From: DATJLQ01 sp035509415
GTDB taxonomy: Bacteria > Pseudomonadota > Alphaproteobacteria > JACZXZ01
NCBI GenBank assembly: GCA_035509415.1
Contig: DATJLQ010000062.1
Location: forward strand, 1-26,288
DNA: 26,288 nt
Reading direction: 5' to 3'
Below the pieces are notes generated by a model. The model made no database searches and was not told the origin of the DNA. It saw nothing but the letters and a program-made list of their open reading frames with translations. Shown in pieces: positions 15,165 to 22,962 of this stretch. The translations under genes and the position numbers were made by a program. The first letter of the stretch is position 1. Each line of letters opens with the position of its first letter.

Positions 15165-17249
15165 ATGAACCTCGCCTTTCCGTTCGTCATCGCCTGCGGC
15201 GTCTTGGCCCTGCTCTACGGCGCCTACGCGGCGCGCGCGGTGCTCGCGGCCGATCCGGGCAATGCGCGCATGCAGGAGATCGCCCAGGCGATCCAGGAAG
15301 GGGCGCGCGCCTATCTCAACCGCCAATACACGACCGTCGCCATGGTGGGCGTCGTGATCGGCATCATTTTGGGCCTGGTTCTCGGCATCCACGTCGCGAT
15401 CGGCTATTTCATCGGCGCGATCCTCTCCGGGGCTGCAGGCTATATCGGCATGAACGTCTCGGTGCGCGCCAACGTGCGCACCGCCGAGGCGGCGCGCCGG
15501 GGCCTGGCGCCGGCGCTCGCGATCGCGTTCAAGTCGGGCGCCGTCACGGGCCTGCTCGTGGTCGGGCTCGGGCTCCTGGGTGTCGCGGGCTACTACATCG
15601 TGCTGCGCGAGGTGCTCCATCTCGAGACGCGGCCGATCATCGAGGCGTTGGTGGCGCTTTCCTTCGGCGCGTCGCTGATCTCGATCTTCGCGCGCCTCGG
15701 CGGCGGCATCTTCACCAAGGGTGCGGACGTGGGCGCCGACCTCGTGGGCAAGATCGAGGCCGGCATTCCCGAGGACGACCCGCGCAACCCGGCCGTGATC
15801 GCCGACAATGTGGGCGACAATGTGGGCGACTGCGCCGGCATGGCGGCGGACCTGTTCGAGACCTACGCGGTCACCACGGTCGCGACCATGCTGCTTGCCG
15901 CGATCTTCTTCACCGGAGCCCAGCAGCTCGAGATGATGAACCTGCCGCTCGTGATCGGCGGGGCGTGCATCGTCGCGACCGTGATCGGCACCTTCTTCGT
16001 GCGCCTGGGCGCGAGCCAGAACATCATGGGCGCGCTTTACAAGGGCCTGATCGTCGCCGGCCTGATCTCGGCGCTGCTGATCGCGCTCATCATCCAGCAC
16101 ATGTTCGGCTTCGATGCGCCCCTAAGCGCGGGCGGCCGGAGCTTCCTCGCGATCGACCTGTTCTATTGCGCGCTCGTGGGCCTCGCGGTCACCGGGCTCC
16201 TGGTCTGGATCACCGAATACTACACCGGCACCGGCCATCGCCCGGTCACCAGCATCGCGAGCGCCTCCAAGACCGGCCACGCCACCAACATCATCCAGGG
16301 CCTCGCGATCTCGATGGAGGCGACGGCGCTGCCGGTCCTGGTGATCTCGGCGGGCATCATCATCGCGTCCCTGTTCGCCGGCCTGTTCGGGATCGGCATC
16401 GCGGTGACCACCATGCTCGCACTCGCCGGCATCATCGTGGCGATCGACGCCTACGGCCCGGTGACCGACAATGCGGGCGGCATCGCCGAGATGGCGGACC
16501 TGCCCAAGGACGTGCGCAAGATCACCGACGCGCTCGATGCGGTCGGCAACACGACCAAGGCGGTGACCAAGGGCTACGCGATCGGCTCGGCCGGCCTCGC
16601 TGCCCTGATCCTGTTCGCCGCCTACACCCAGGACCTGAACCATTTCTTTCCCGCCCTCAACGTCGAGTTCCGGCTCCAGGATCCCTACGTGGTGATCGGC
16701 CTCTTCATCGGCGGCTTGTTGCCCTATCTCTTCGGCTCGCTCGGCATGCAGGCGGTCGGGCGCGCGGGCGGCCAGGTGGTGGTCGAGGTGCGGCGCCAGT
16801 TCAAGGAGATCAAGGGCATCATGGAGGGGACGGCGAAGCCGGAATACGGCGTCGCGGTCGACATGCTCACCAAGGCCGCGATCCGCGAGATGATCGTGCC
16901 CTCGCTCCTGCCGGTGCTCGCCCCCATCGTGCTGTGGATCGTGATCTGGGCGACCGCGGGGCGCGCGGCCGCCTTCACCGCGCTGGGTGCGATGCTGCTC
17001 GGGACGATCGTCACGGGTCTGTTCGTCGCCATCTCGATGACCTCGGGCGGCGGCGGTTGGGACAACGCCAAGAAGTACATCGAGGAAGGCCATTTCGGCG
17101 GCAAGGGCTCGGATGCCCATAAGGCGGCCGTCACCGGCGACACGGTCGGCGATCCCTACAAGGACACGGCCGGCCCCGCGATCAACCCGATGATCAAGAT
17201 CATCAACATCGTGGCCCTCCTGCTGCTCGCGGTGCTCGCGGCCCATTGA
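15165..17249 (+). CDS. hppA: Membrane-bound proton-pumping pyrophosphatase, K+-independent type
   Basis: This 694-residue integral membrane enzyme couples pyrophosphate hydrolysis to proton transport and has about 16 membrane segments. The substrate-binding run GGGIFTKGADVGADLVGKI is near residue 180, followed by DNVGDNVGDCAGMAADLFE, and a second acidic motif, DAYGPVTDNAGGIAEMA, lies near residue 430. The run GNTTKAVTKG has K465 and T468 where K+-dependent enzymes have alanine and glycine, which by established rules marks the K+-independent proton-pumping class. The C-terminal motif GDTVGDPYKDTAGPAINPMI is intact. The ATG at 15165 begins the first membrane segment, with AAGGA upstream. It ends before a strong terminator and is probably transcribed alone. 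Confidence 0.96.
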   Translation: MNLAFPFVIACGVLALLYGAYAARAVLAADPGNARMQEIAQAIQEGARAYLNRQYTTVAMVGVVIGIILGLVLGIHVAIGYFIGAILSGAAGYIGMNVSVRANVRTAEAARRGLAPALAIAFKSGAVTGLLVVGLGLLGVAGYYIVLREVLHLETRPIIEALVALSFGASLISIFARLGGGIFTKGADVGADLVGKIEAGIPEDDPRNPAVIADNVGDNVGDCAGMAADLFETYAVTTVATMLLAAIFFTGAQQLEMMNLPLVIGGACIVATVIGTFFVRLGASQNIMGALYKGLIVAGLISALLIALIIQHMFGFDAPLSAGGRSFLAIDLFYCALVGLAVTGLLVWITEYYTGTGHRPVTSIASASKTGHATNIIQGLAISMEATALPVLVISAGIIIASLFAGLFGIGIAVTTMLALAGIIVAIDAYGPVTDNAGGIAEMADLPKDVRKITDALDAVGNTTKAVTKGYAIGSAGLAALILFAAYTQDLNHFFPALNVEFRLQDPYVVIGLFIGGLLPYLFGSLGMQAVGRAGGQVVVEVRRQFKEIKGIMEGTAKPEYGVAVDMLTKAAIREMIVPSLLPVLAPIVLWIVIWATAGRAAAFTALGAMLLGTIVTGLFVAISMTSGGGGWDNAKKYIEEGHFGGKGSDAHKAAVTGDTVGDPYKDTAGPAINPMIKIINIVALLLLAVLAAH

Positions 17250-17272
17250 CCGGGGCGCGCGCCGCAAAAACG

Positions 17273-17304
17273 AAAAGCCCCGGGTTCCGAGCCCGGGGCT
17301 TTTT
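17273..17304. terminator. Bidirectional terminator between hppA and bamE
   Basis: AAAAGCCCCGGG (17273-17284) pairs with CCCGGGGCTTTT (17292-17303) around a 7-base loop, with a T-run on both strands. It serves hppA on the plus strand and the convergent bamE on the minus strand. Confidence 0.93.
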
Positions 17305-17346
17305 CGTGGCACCGCACTTCGGCGCCGTCTGACGGCCGAGCGCCGC

Positions 17347-17853
17347 CTAGCGCTCCATGTAGGGATCGGGATGGCCCGCGGTGGCGGCGCCGTTGCCGAA
17401 CTGCTTCAGCATGGTGAGCCAGAGCTGGTCGACGACGCCCAGCGACTTCCCGCGCGTGGGCGTCGTGCGCGACACCATCTCGACATCGTGCATGTCGTTC
17501 CGGCCAAAGGTGTGGATCGCGAGCACCTTGTTGCTCTTGTCGAAGTCGATCTCGATCACCTTCTCCTCGATGAGCTCGGGATCGAGGAAGCCGTAGCGCT
17601 TCGTTTCCTTGCTGATGTAGTACCAGGTGTCTGGATCGAAGGTGCTCACCGAGGAGGGCGTGCCGATCAGGTTGCGCACCTGCTGCTTGGTGGAATTGCC
17701 CGGCTTGATCTGGGACAAGAGGTCGGGATCGACCACGTTGCCCTGAATGTAGGGCGTGGCGCAGGCGGAAAGGCCGAGGGCGACGGCGAGGGCGAGGGCG
17801 AGATACGCCGGTCGCGTGCGGCGGCTCGGGGCCGGATCGCCTGGTTGCTGCAT
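17347..17853 (-). CDS. bamE: Outer membrane assembly lipoprotein BamE
   Basis: This 168-residue precursor is a lipoprotein: a basic start, the hydrophobic run AYLALALAVALGLSAC, and a lipobox LSAC with C31 as the lipidated residue. The mature part is the SmpA/OmlA domain, with VDPDLLSQIKPGNSTKQQV, LIGTPSSVSTFDPDTWYYIS and a central KVIEIDFDKSNKV strand. BamE is an accessory subunit of the Bam complex that inserts beta-barrel proteins into the outer membrane. The C-terminal 50 residues beyond the domain are longer than in E. coli BamE, as is usual in alphaproteobacteria. AGGAAGG lies just upstream of the ATG. It is divergent to the bc1 chaperone gene. Confidence 0.92.
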   Translation of the reverse strand: MQQPGDPAPSRRTRPAYLALALAVALGLSACATPYIQGNVVDPDLLSQIKPGNSTKQQVRNLIGTPSSVSTFDPDTWYYISKETKRYGFLDPELIEEKVIEIDFDKSNKVLAIHTFGRNDMHDVEMVSRTTPTRGKSLGVVDQLWLTMLKQFGNGAATAGHPDPYMER

Positions 17854-17922
17854 GAGCCTTCCTGCGCCATAAAGTCGGGGCCACGCGGAGCCGGGCCGAA
17901 GCCAGTCCGGGCGCTGGGTCGA

Positions 17923-17951
17923 GGATTACAAGCCGCCCTCGCGCCTGTCAA
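17923..17951 (-). promoter_or_regulatory. Promoter of bamE
   Basis: On the minus strand a perfect TTGACA (17951-17946) is followed after exactly 17 bp by TAATCC (17928-17923), about 70 bp upstream of the bamE ATG. No comparable promoter is seen on the plus strand for the divergent gene. Confidence 0.65.
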
Positions 17952-18002
17952 CCGGAGACGGTTCCGGCGCGGGGCGGGGATCGCACAGGGGATGGACGGC
18001 AC

Positions 18003-18563
18003 ATGCTCTCGTTCGGCTGGGGAAAGATACGCGTGGCGGCGCGCCGCTTGTACGAACGCGCGGTCGCCCAGGCGCGCGATCCCGTCTTCTACCGCGACCT
18101 CGGCGTGCCCGACACGCTCGACGGCCGCTTCGACATGATAGCCCTCCACGTCTTTCTCCTGCTCCGGCGTCTACGTACAGAAGGGGTGCCGGCGAAGCGC
18201 TTCGCCCAGGCCCTGTTCGACACCATGTTCGACGACATGGACGATTCCCTGCGCGAGATCGGCGTCGGCGATCTGAGCGTGGGGAAGCGCGTGAAGGCGA
18301 TGGCGAAGGCGCTTTACGGGCGCATCGCCGCCTATGAGGCGGGGCTCGGCGCGGATGACGAGTCGCTCGCGGCAGCACTCCGACGCAACCTCTATCGCAA
18401 CGCGGCGCCGAGCCCGGACCAGCTCGCCTCGCTCGCGGCCTATTTGCGGCGCGAGGCGGCGTCCCTCGCGCGGATTCCCTACGAGTCCTTGGCGGCGGGC
18501 GAGGTCGCGTTCGGACCGGCGCCGGAGCCTCGACCGGCACCCGAGGCCGAGCACCCGCGTTGA
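18003..18563 (+). CDS. Ubiquinol-cytochrome c chaperone (CBP3/UQCC1 family)
   Basis: This 186-residue protein matches the ubiquinol-cytochrome c chaperone family (Pfam Ubiq_cyt_C_chap, mitochondrial Cbp3/UQCC1), needed for cytochrome b and bc1-complex assembly in eukaryotes. The conserved core is DRFDMIALHVFLLLRRL-like sequence near residue 45, followed by AQALFDTMFDDMDDSLREIG and GVGDLSVGKRVKAMAKALYG near residue 90. The last 25 residues are proline-rich and not conserved. No bc1 genes are in the window. The divergent bamE and the following yceD are its usual alphaproteobacterial neighbours. Its stop codon lies inside the yceD -35 element. Function in bacteria is by homology. Confidence 0.88.
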   Translation: MLSFGWGKIRVAARRLYERAVAQARDPVFYRDLGVPDTLDGRFDMIALHVFLLLRRLRTEGVPAKRFAQALFDTMFDDMDDSLREIGVGDLSVGKRVKAMAKALYGRIAAYEAGLGADDESLAAALRRNLYRNAAPSPDQLASLAAYLRREAASLARIPYESLAAGEVAFGPAPEPRPAPEAEHPR

Positions 18564-18588
18564 CCGGCCGCGGCGGCGCTCCTATTTT
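18560..18588 (+). promoter_or_regulatory. Promoter immediately upstream of yceD
   Basis: TTGACC (18560-18565), 17 bp, TATTTT (18583-18588). The -35 overlaps the stop codon of the chaperone gene. The -10 ends only 6 bp before the yceD ATG at 18595, so a start site at normal distance falls on or next to that ATG. No Shine-Dalgarno sequence is visible. Together this suggests a leaderless mRNA, in addition to read-through from the upstream gene. Confidence 0.55.
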
Positions 18589-18594
18589 GGTGCC

Positions 18595-19290
18595 ATGGCT
18601 AGGCCGACCCCCAAAGCGCCGCCGAAGCTCCCCGCCGCGTCACCCTTGAATGCGCCGCGCGCGGCTGAATTCTCGCGCCCGATCGCGGTCGCGCGCCTCG
18701 AGCCCGGCGAGCTCACCGAGCGCATCGTCGCGCGCGCCGACGAGCTCAAGGCGCTCGCCGCGCGCTTCGGGCTCGTGGCGCTCGAGAGCCTGAGTGCCGA
18801 GGTGACGCTGCGCCGCATCGGGCGCGGGCGCACGATCGAGGTCGAGGGACGGCTCATGGCCGAGGTGGTGCAGAGCTGCGTCGTCACCCTCGAGCCGCTC
18901 AAGAGCCGTATCGAGGAATCCTTCCTTCTCGCCTACGCGCCTGCGCGCGAGGTGCGCCCGTTGCGCGAGCGCGTCGCGGCGGACGGTGCCGCGAAGCCGG
19001 GGGGCAAGCTCGGCGCGCGCAAGCCCGTCCCCGAGGACGCCGACGACGAGATCGAGGACGAGTTGGGATTCGGGTCCGAGCCGCCCGAGCCGCTCGCGGG
19101 CGGCATCGTCGACATCGGCGAGGCGGTCGCCCAGCAATTCGCCCTCGCCCTCGACCCCTATCCGAGGAAGCCCCAGGCCCGTCTCGAGGACGTGCTGGGG
19201 CCCCGCGAGGGGGTTACGATCGGCCCGGGCGAGCGCGGCGCCGGGCGGCCCTTCGAGGCGCTCGGGCGCCTCGCGCGCCGCAAGCCTTGA
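18595..19290 (+). CDS. yceD: YceD/DUF177 family protein
   Basis: This 231-residue protein belongs to the DUF177 family (E. coli YceD), linked to accumulation of 23S rRNA and almost always found next to rpmF, as here. The central conserved part is VEVEGRLMAEVVQSCVV-like sequence followed by TLEPLKSRIEESFLLAY near residues 100-120. The acidic motif DADDEIEDELGFGSEPPEPL and then GGIVDIGEAVAQQFALALDP near residue 170 complete the family pattern. The first 20 residues are proline- and alanine-rich. The ATG at 18595 is the only sensible start, because the frame upstream runs back through the chaperone gene. rpmF starts 91 bp downstream. Confidence 0.88.
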   Translation: MARPTPKAPPKLPAASPLNAPRAAEFSRPIAVARLEPGELTERIVARADELKALAARFGLVALESLSAEVTLRRIGRGRTIEVEGRLMAEVVQSCVVTLEPLKSRIEESFLLAYAPAREVRPLRERVAADGAAKPGGKLGARKPVPEDADDEIEDELGFGSEPPEPLAGGIVDIGEAVAQQFALALDPYPRKPQARLEDVLGPREGVTIGPGERGAGRPFEALGRLARRKP

Positions 19291-19307
19291 GGCGCCTCAG
19301 GTTCAGC

Positions 19308-19349
19308 TTGCCGCCCCAGCGGATTTCCGATATTTAGGCGGACTTCCGA
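19308..19349 (+). promoter_or_regulatory. Promoter and paired operator-like elements upstream of rpmF-plsX-fabH
   Basis: TTGCCG (19308-19313), 17 bp, TATTTA (19331-19336) forms a promoter. Two copies of the 12-mer GCGGAYTTCCGA lie at 19319-19330 and 19338-19349, each containing the inverted repeat CGGA-NN-TCCG. They are 19 bp apart and bracket the -10, one in the spacer and one over the expected start site. Promoter assignment is by motif; an operator role is inferred. Confidence 0.5.
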
Positions 19350-19381
19350 CATCATCCTGTCATTGCCGAAGGTCATCGACC

Positions 19382-19564
19382 ATGGCCGTTCCGAAGAAGA
19401 AAACGTCCAAATCCAGACGCAACATGCGCCGCTCGCACCACGCGCTCGGCAAGGCATCCTACGTCGAATGCTCGAACTGCGGAGAGCTGATGCGCCCGCA
19501 CCACGTGTGCCCCTCCTGCGGCCAATACCGCGGCCGGGAGGTGGTCGAGGCGAAGTCGGCGTGA
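19382..19564 (+). CDS. rpmF: 50S ribosomal protein L32
   Basis: This 60-residue ribosomal protein begins MAVPKKKTSKSRRNMRRSHH, the standard L32 start. C30, C33, C43 and C46 form a complete zinc-binding set, so this is the zinc-containing C+ form. The C-terminal YRGREVV is also typical. GAAGG lies 9 bp before the ATG. It sits between yceD and plsX, the usual order, linking ribosome synthesis with fatty acid and phospholipid synthesis. Confidence 0.97.
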   Translation: MAVPKKKTSKSRRNMRRSHHALGKASYVECSNCGELMRPHHVCPSCGQYRGREVVEAKSA

Positions 19565-19598
19565 CGCGCTCCGGGGTTCCTTTGGAAAGGAAGCCCGC

Positions 19599-20666
19599 GT
19601 GACCGAGCCGGTGACGATTGCCCTCGACGTCATGGGCGGCGACAACGCGCCGCGTGCCGTGATCAAGGGCGCGTCGATCGCGCGCATCCGCCATCCCGAC
19701 GTCCGCTTCCTCATGTTCGGCGACGAAGCCAAGGTGGCACCGCTCCTGAAGCGCCGCGTCAAGCTGCGCAAGGTCGTGACCCTGGTGCCGTGCGAGAAGT
19801 CGATCCCGAACGACATGAAGCCGTCGATCGCCTTGCGCCAGGCGCGCGGCTCGAGCATGTGGGAATCGATCCAGGCGACGCGCGACGGGCGCGCCGCCGC
19901 CGTCGTCTCGGCCGGCAACACGGGTGCCTTGATGGCGATGGCCAAGACGGCGCTCGGCACGCTCCCGGGCATCGACCGGCCGGCGATCGCGGCGTTCTTC
20001 CCGACGCTGCGCGGCGAGAGCGTCATGCTCGACCTCGGTGCCAACGTCGAGTGCGACGCCAACAACCTGGTCCAGTTCGCGGTCATGGGCGAGGTGTTCG
20101 CGCGCACGCTGCTCGGCCTCCAGCAGCCGACGGTCGGCCTGCTCAATGTGGGCGAGGAGCCGGTCAAGGGGCGCGAGGCGGTCAAGCTCGCGAGCGCCAT
20201 CCTGCGCGACACGCACCTGCCGATCAAATTCCACGGCTTCGTCGAGGGCGACGACATCGCGGCCGGCACGGTCGACGTGATCGTGACCGACGGCTTCACC
20301 GGCAACATCGCGCTCAAGACCGCCGAGGGCACGGCGCGCCTCCTGCGCGAGTTCGTGCGCCAGGCCTTCACCAGCTCGTTCGTCGCCAAGATCGGCTTCG
20401 CCCTCGCGCGCACGGCCTTGAAGAAGATGCAGGTTCGCACCGACCCGCGGCGCTACAACGGGGCGATGTTCCTCGGCCTCAACGGCATCGCGGTCAAGAG
20501 CCACGGCGGCACCGATGCGCTCGGCTTCGCGAATGCCATCGGCGTCGCGGTCGACCTCGCGCGCGGCGGCTTCAACACGCGCATCAAGGACGAATTCGGC
20601 CGCATGAACGGCGCCGGTGCCGAGGACAAGAGCGTCATGCCGGGGCCCCAAGCGGCGACCGGCTGA
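19599..20666 (+). CDS. plsX: Phosphate acyltransferase PlsX
   Basis: This 355-residue peripheral membrane enzyme makes acyl-phosphate from acyl-ACP for the first step of phospholipid synthesis through PlsY. It begins VTIALDVMGGDNAPRAVIKG and contains VVSAGNTGALMAMAKTALG, RPAIAAFFPT and VIVTDGFTGNIALKTAEGTA, all PlsX signatures. The start is a GTG at 19599 with the strong site GGAAAGGAAG 6 bp upstream. The stop overlaps the fabH start by one base. The last 15 residues, after the family-like RGGFNTRIKDEF, are not conserved. Confidence 0.96.
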   Translation: MTEPVTIALDVMGGDNAPRAVIKGASIARIRHPDVRFLMFGDEAKVAPLLKRRVKLRKVVTLVPCEKSIPNDMKPSIALRQARGSSMWESIQATRDGRAAAVVSAGNTGALMAMAKTALGTLPGIDRPAIAAFFPTLRGESVMLDLGANVECDANNLVQFAVMGEVFARTLLGLQQPTVGLLNVGEEPVKGREAVKLASAILRDTHLPIKFHGFVEGDDIAAGTVDVIVTDGFTGNIALKTAEGTARLLREFVRQAFTSSFVAKIGFALARTALKKMQVRTDPRRYNGAMFLGLNGIAVKSHGGTDALGFANAIGVAVDLARGGFNTRIKDEFGRMNGAGAEDKSVMPGPQAATG

Positions 20667-21640
20667 TGCAATTCCATTCGAGGGTGCTGGGCTGCGGCGC
20701 GTACCTCCCGGAGCGCGTCGTCACCAACGACGAGCTCGCGCGCAAGATCGATACCAGCGACGCGTGGATCGTCGAGCGCACGGGCATCCGCGAGCGCCGC
20801 GTCGCGGCCCCCGGCGAGCGGACCTCCGATCTCGCCCTCGCGGCGGCACGCGCGGCGATCGCGGAGGCCGGCATCGAGGCGAAGGCGATCGACCTCGTGG
20901 TGCTCGCGACCACCACCCCCGACGACACGTTCCCCGCGACCGCGGCGCGCGTCCAGGCCGCCCTCGGCATCGACAGGGGTGCCGCCTACGACGTGCAGGC
21001 CGTGTGCGCGGGATTCATCTACGCGCTCGCCGCCGCCGACAACGCGATCCGGCTCGGCCAGGCGAAATGCGCCCTCGTGATCGGCGCCGAGACTTTCACG
21101 CGCCTCCTCGATTGGGGCGACCGCAATACCTGCGTGCTGTTCGGCGACGGCGCGGGCGCGGTGGTGCTGAAATCCTTTCCCGGCGCCCCGGGGCCCAAGA
21201 AGCGCGGCGTGCTCTCGACCCATCTCCACACCGACGGCCGGCTCTACGATCTCCTCTATGTCGATGGCGGCCCGTCCTCGAACCAGACCACCGGCCATGT
21301 GCGCATGCATGGGAAGGAAGTGTTCCGCCACGCGGTCTCGAAGCTCGCCGACGTGGTCGACGAGGCGCTCGCCGCCAACAAGCTCAAGCCCGGGGCGGTC
21401 GACTGGCTCGTGCCGCACCAGGCGAACGCGCGCATCATCGACGCGATGGCGCGGAAGCTCGGCCTCGGCGCCGAGCGGGTGATCAAGACCGTGGCGCGCC
21501 ACGCCAATACCTCGGCCGCCTCGGTGCCGCTCGCCCTTGCCGAGGGGGTCGCCGACGGGCGCATCCGGCCGGGCCAGCTCCTGCTGCTCGAGGCGATCGG
21601 CGGCGGCCTTGCCTGGGGTGCTGCGCTGGTGCGTTGGTAG
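20666..21640 (+). CDS. fabH: Beta-ketoacyl-ACP synthase III
   Basis: This 324-residue condensing enzyme starts fatty acid synthesis by joining acetyl-CoA and malonyl-ACP. The catalytic triad is complete: C114 in VQAVCAGFIYAL, H251 in VPHQANARII and N281 in ARHANTSAAS. The N-terminal GCGAYLPERVVTNDELA and the active-site run SDAWIVERTGIRERR are typical. The start codon shares one base with the plsX stop, so translation is coupled. The much longer open frame upstream is out of register with any FabH sequence. Expression probably comes from the promoter upstream of rpmF. Confidence 0.97.
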   Translation: MQFHSRVLGCGAYLPERVVTNDELARKIDTSDAWIVERTGIRERRVAAPGERTSDLALAAARAAIAEAGIEAKAIDLVVLATTTPDDTFPATAARVQAALGIDRGAAYDVQAVCAGFIYALAAADNAIRLGQAKCALVIGAETFTRLLDWGDRNTCVLFGDGAGAVVLKSFPGAPGPKKRGVLSTHLHTDGRLYDLLYVDGGPSSNQTTGHVRMHGKEVFRHAVSKLADVVDEALAANKLKPGAVDWLVPHQANARIIDAMARKLGLGAERVIKTVARHANTSAASVPLALAEGVADGRIRPGQLLLLEAIGGGLAWGAALVRW

Positions 21641-21760
21641 CCGGGACGGACCGCCTCGGGTCGGCTCTCAAAGCCTGCCACAAGCCCTCGCGCGCATCCC
21701 CCGAACGGGCGCTCCGGATGGTGCGACGCGAGGTGAGATTATGGCGCCATCCCTTTCAAA

Positions 21761-21787
21761 TTGACCGCATTCCCCGGGGAGTATACC
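21761..21787 (+). promoter_or_regulatory. Candidate ihfA promoter with palindromic spacer
   Basis: TTGACC (21761-21766), 15 bp, TATACC (21782-21787), just upstream of ihfA. The short spacer contains the perfect palindrome TCCCCGGGGA (21771-21780). Short spacers with an internal palindrome are used by MerR-type activators, but those are usually 19 bp long, so the resemblance is loose. The remainder of the 21641-21800 gap shows nothing else. Confidence 0.35.
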
Positions 21788-21800
21788 GTTAAGGTTCCAG

Positions 21801-22139
21801 ATGAGCGGGGGTATCATGCCGAGCAAGACCATCACGCGCGCCGATCTGAGCGAGGCGGTCTATCAAGAGGTCGGTCTGTCGCGCAACGAATCGGCCACGT
21901 TGGTCGAATCGGTCCTCGAGGAAATCGCCGGCGCCTTGACCAAGGGAGAGACGGTCAAGATTTCGTCCTTCGGCAGCTTTTCCGTGCGCCAGAAGGGCCA
22001 ACGCGTCGGGCGCAATCCCAAGACCGGGGAAGAGGTTCCGATCCTGCCGCGGCGGGTGCTCGTGTTCCGCGCTTCCCACGTGCTCAAGAGCCGGATCAAC
22101 AATTCGGCGCCCCGCGGGGCCGCGCCGCAGGCTTCCTGA
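21801..22139 (+). CDS. ihfA: Integration host factor alpha subunit
   Basis: This 112-residue DNA-bending protein pairs with IHF-beta. The run KTITRADLSEAVYQEVGLSR near the start, then VKISSFGSFSVRQKGQRVGR and NPKTGEEVPILPRRVLVFR, are IhfA hallmarks and include the beta-arm tip with its intercalating proline. Two starts are possible. ATG 21801 has a good TAAGG site 6 bp upstream. ATG 21816 gives the MPSKTITRADL start that aligns best with known IhfA but has a GGGGGT site only 3 bp away. I report the first. The C-terminal tail after KSRI is short and alanine/proline-rich. Confidence 0.94.
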   Translation: MSGGIMPSKTITRADLSEAVYQEVGLSRNESATLVESVLEEIAGALTKGETVKISSFGSFSVRQKGQRVGRNPKTGEEVPILPRRVLVFRASHVLKSRINNSAPRGAAPQAS

Positions 22140-22162
22140 CGGAGGCTCGGCACCCTGAGGGC

Positions 22163-22186
22163 CGGCGCGGGACGGGCCCCGCGCCG
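22163..22186. other. Perfect GC hairpin in the ihfA-merR gap
   Basis: CGGCGCGGG (22163-22171) pairs with CCCGCGCCG (22178-22186) across a 6-base loop. No T-run follows. It ends 23 bp before the merR ATG and could act as an attenuator-like or RNA-stabilising structure, or be chance in GC-rich DNA. Confidence 0.35.
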
Positions 22187-22209
22187 CGGGGACGCATCGA
22201 GGGCATGCC

Positions 22210-22677
22210 ATGACGGACGCGCCGGGTAGCTGGGCTTCGGAGGCGGCATTGCAGCGTCAGGCCAAGTCGGCCGACGCGTTCCGCACCATCAGCGAGGTGT
22301 CGGGCGAGCTCGCCGTGCCCCAGCACGTGCTGCGCTTTTGGGAGACCAAGTTCCCCCAGGTCAAGCCCTTGAAGCGCGCGGGCGGGCGGCGCTATTACCG
22401 GCCCGAGGACGTGACCCTCCTGGCCACCATCCGCGATCTCCTTTACCGCGAAGGCTTCACGATCAAGGGGGCGCAGAAGCACCTGCGTGGCGCCGTGCCC
22501 AAGGGTTCGGCGCGCGCCGCCGACGAGGCATCCGAAGCGAGCGTCAAGCCGGGGTCCCCAACAAGGCCCGTGGGCGCACCCGCCTCTGGGGACGCCGAGC
22601 GCCCGAAGCCGGATCGCGCCGCCTTGAAGGGCGTTCTCGACGAGCTCGAGGCGCTACGCAAGCTCCTGCGGTCCTGA
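22210..22677 (+). CDS. MerR-family transcriptional regulator
   Basis: This 155-residue regulator has a MerR winged helix at residues about 25-95: AFRTISEVSGELAVPQHVLR, then FWETKFPQVKPLKRAGGRRY and YRPEDVTLLATIRDLLY. The region after residue 95 is Ala/Pro-rich and ends in a short helix, LKGVLDELEALRKLLRS, that could dimerise. There are no cysteines in the sensor part, so metal sensing of the MerR/CueR kind is unlikely. Short MerR proteins directly after ihfA are common in alphaproteobacteria, and their targets are mostly unknown. The start has GAGGG 7 bp upstream. Confidence 0.9.
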   Translation: MTDAPGSWASEAALQRQAKSADAFRTISEVSGELAVPQHVLRFWETKFPQVKPLKRAGGRRYYRPEDVTLLATIRDLLYREGFTIKGAQKHLRGAVPKGSARAADEASEASVKPGSPTRPVGAPASGDAERPKPDRAALKGVLDELEALRKLLRS

Positions 22678-22788
22678 GCTTCGGCCAGGGGCATTCGAAC
22701 GCGGCGCGCGCGGCCTCACGCCGTTGCGCGGGGCGGGGCCAGCCGCTAGAGTGCGCCGCCTCGAGTGGGCTACGTTCCCTCGATCGGT

Positions 22789-22865
22789 CGGGCAGTGGCG
22801 CAGCCTGGTAGCGCACCAGACTGGGGGTCTGGGGGTCGCAGGTTCAAATCCTGTCTGCCCGACCA
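22789..22865 (+). tRNA. tRNA-Pro(GGG)
   Basis: The 77-base gene folds as a complete cloverleaf. The acceptor stem is CGGGCAG (22789-22795) with CTGCCCG (22855-22861), followed by A and an encoded CCA. The anticodon stem CCAGA/TCTGG encloses the loop CTGGGGG with anticodon GGG, reading CCC and CCU proline codons. The T arm contains GGTTCAAATCC. ATTTTTAG follows the CCA end. Confidence 0.96.
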
Positions 22866-22962
22866 ATTTTTAGAGCGACTTACGCGACGTTCTTAAATCT
22901 CGCGCCGACATGGTTCGTTCCACGATCGGCCGCGCACAAGCGCGGCTTCGGCGACGATACGA

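Noticed and set aside
22654..22866. Minus-strand 70-residue frame across the tRNA
   Set aside because: It reads through the tRNA-Pro gene; its start is the reverse complement of the tRNA 3' end, a common false call.
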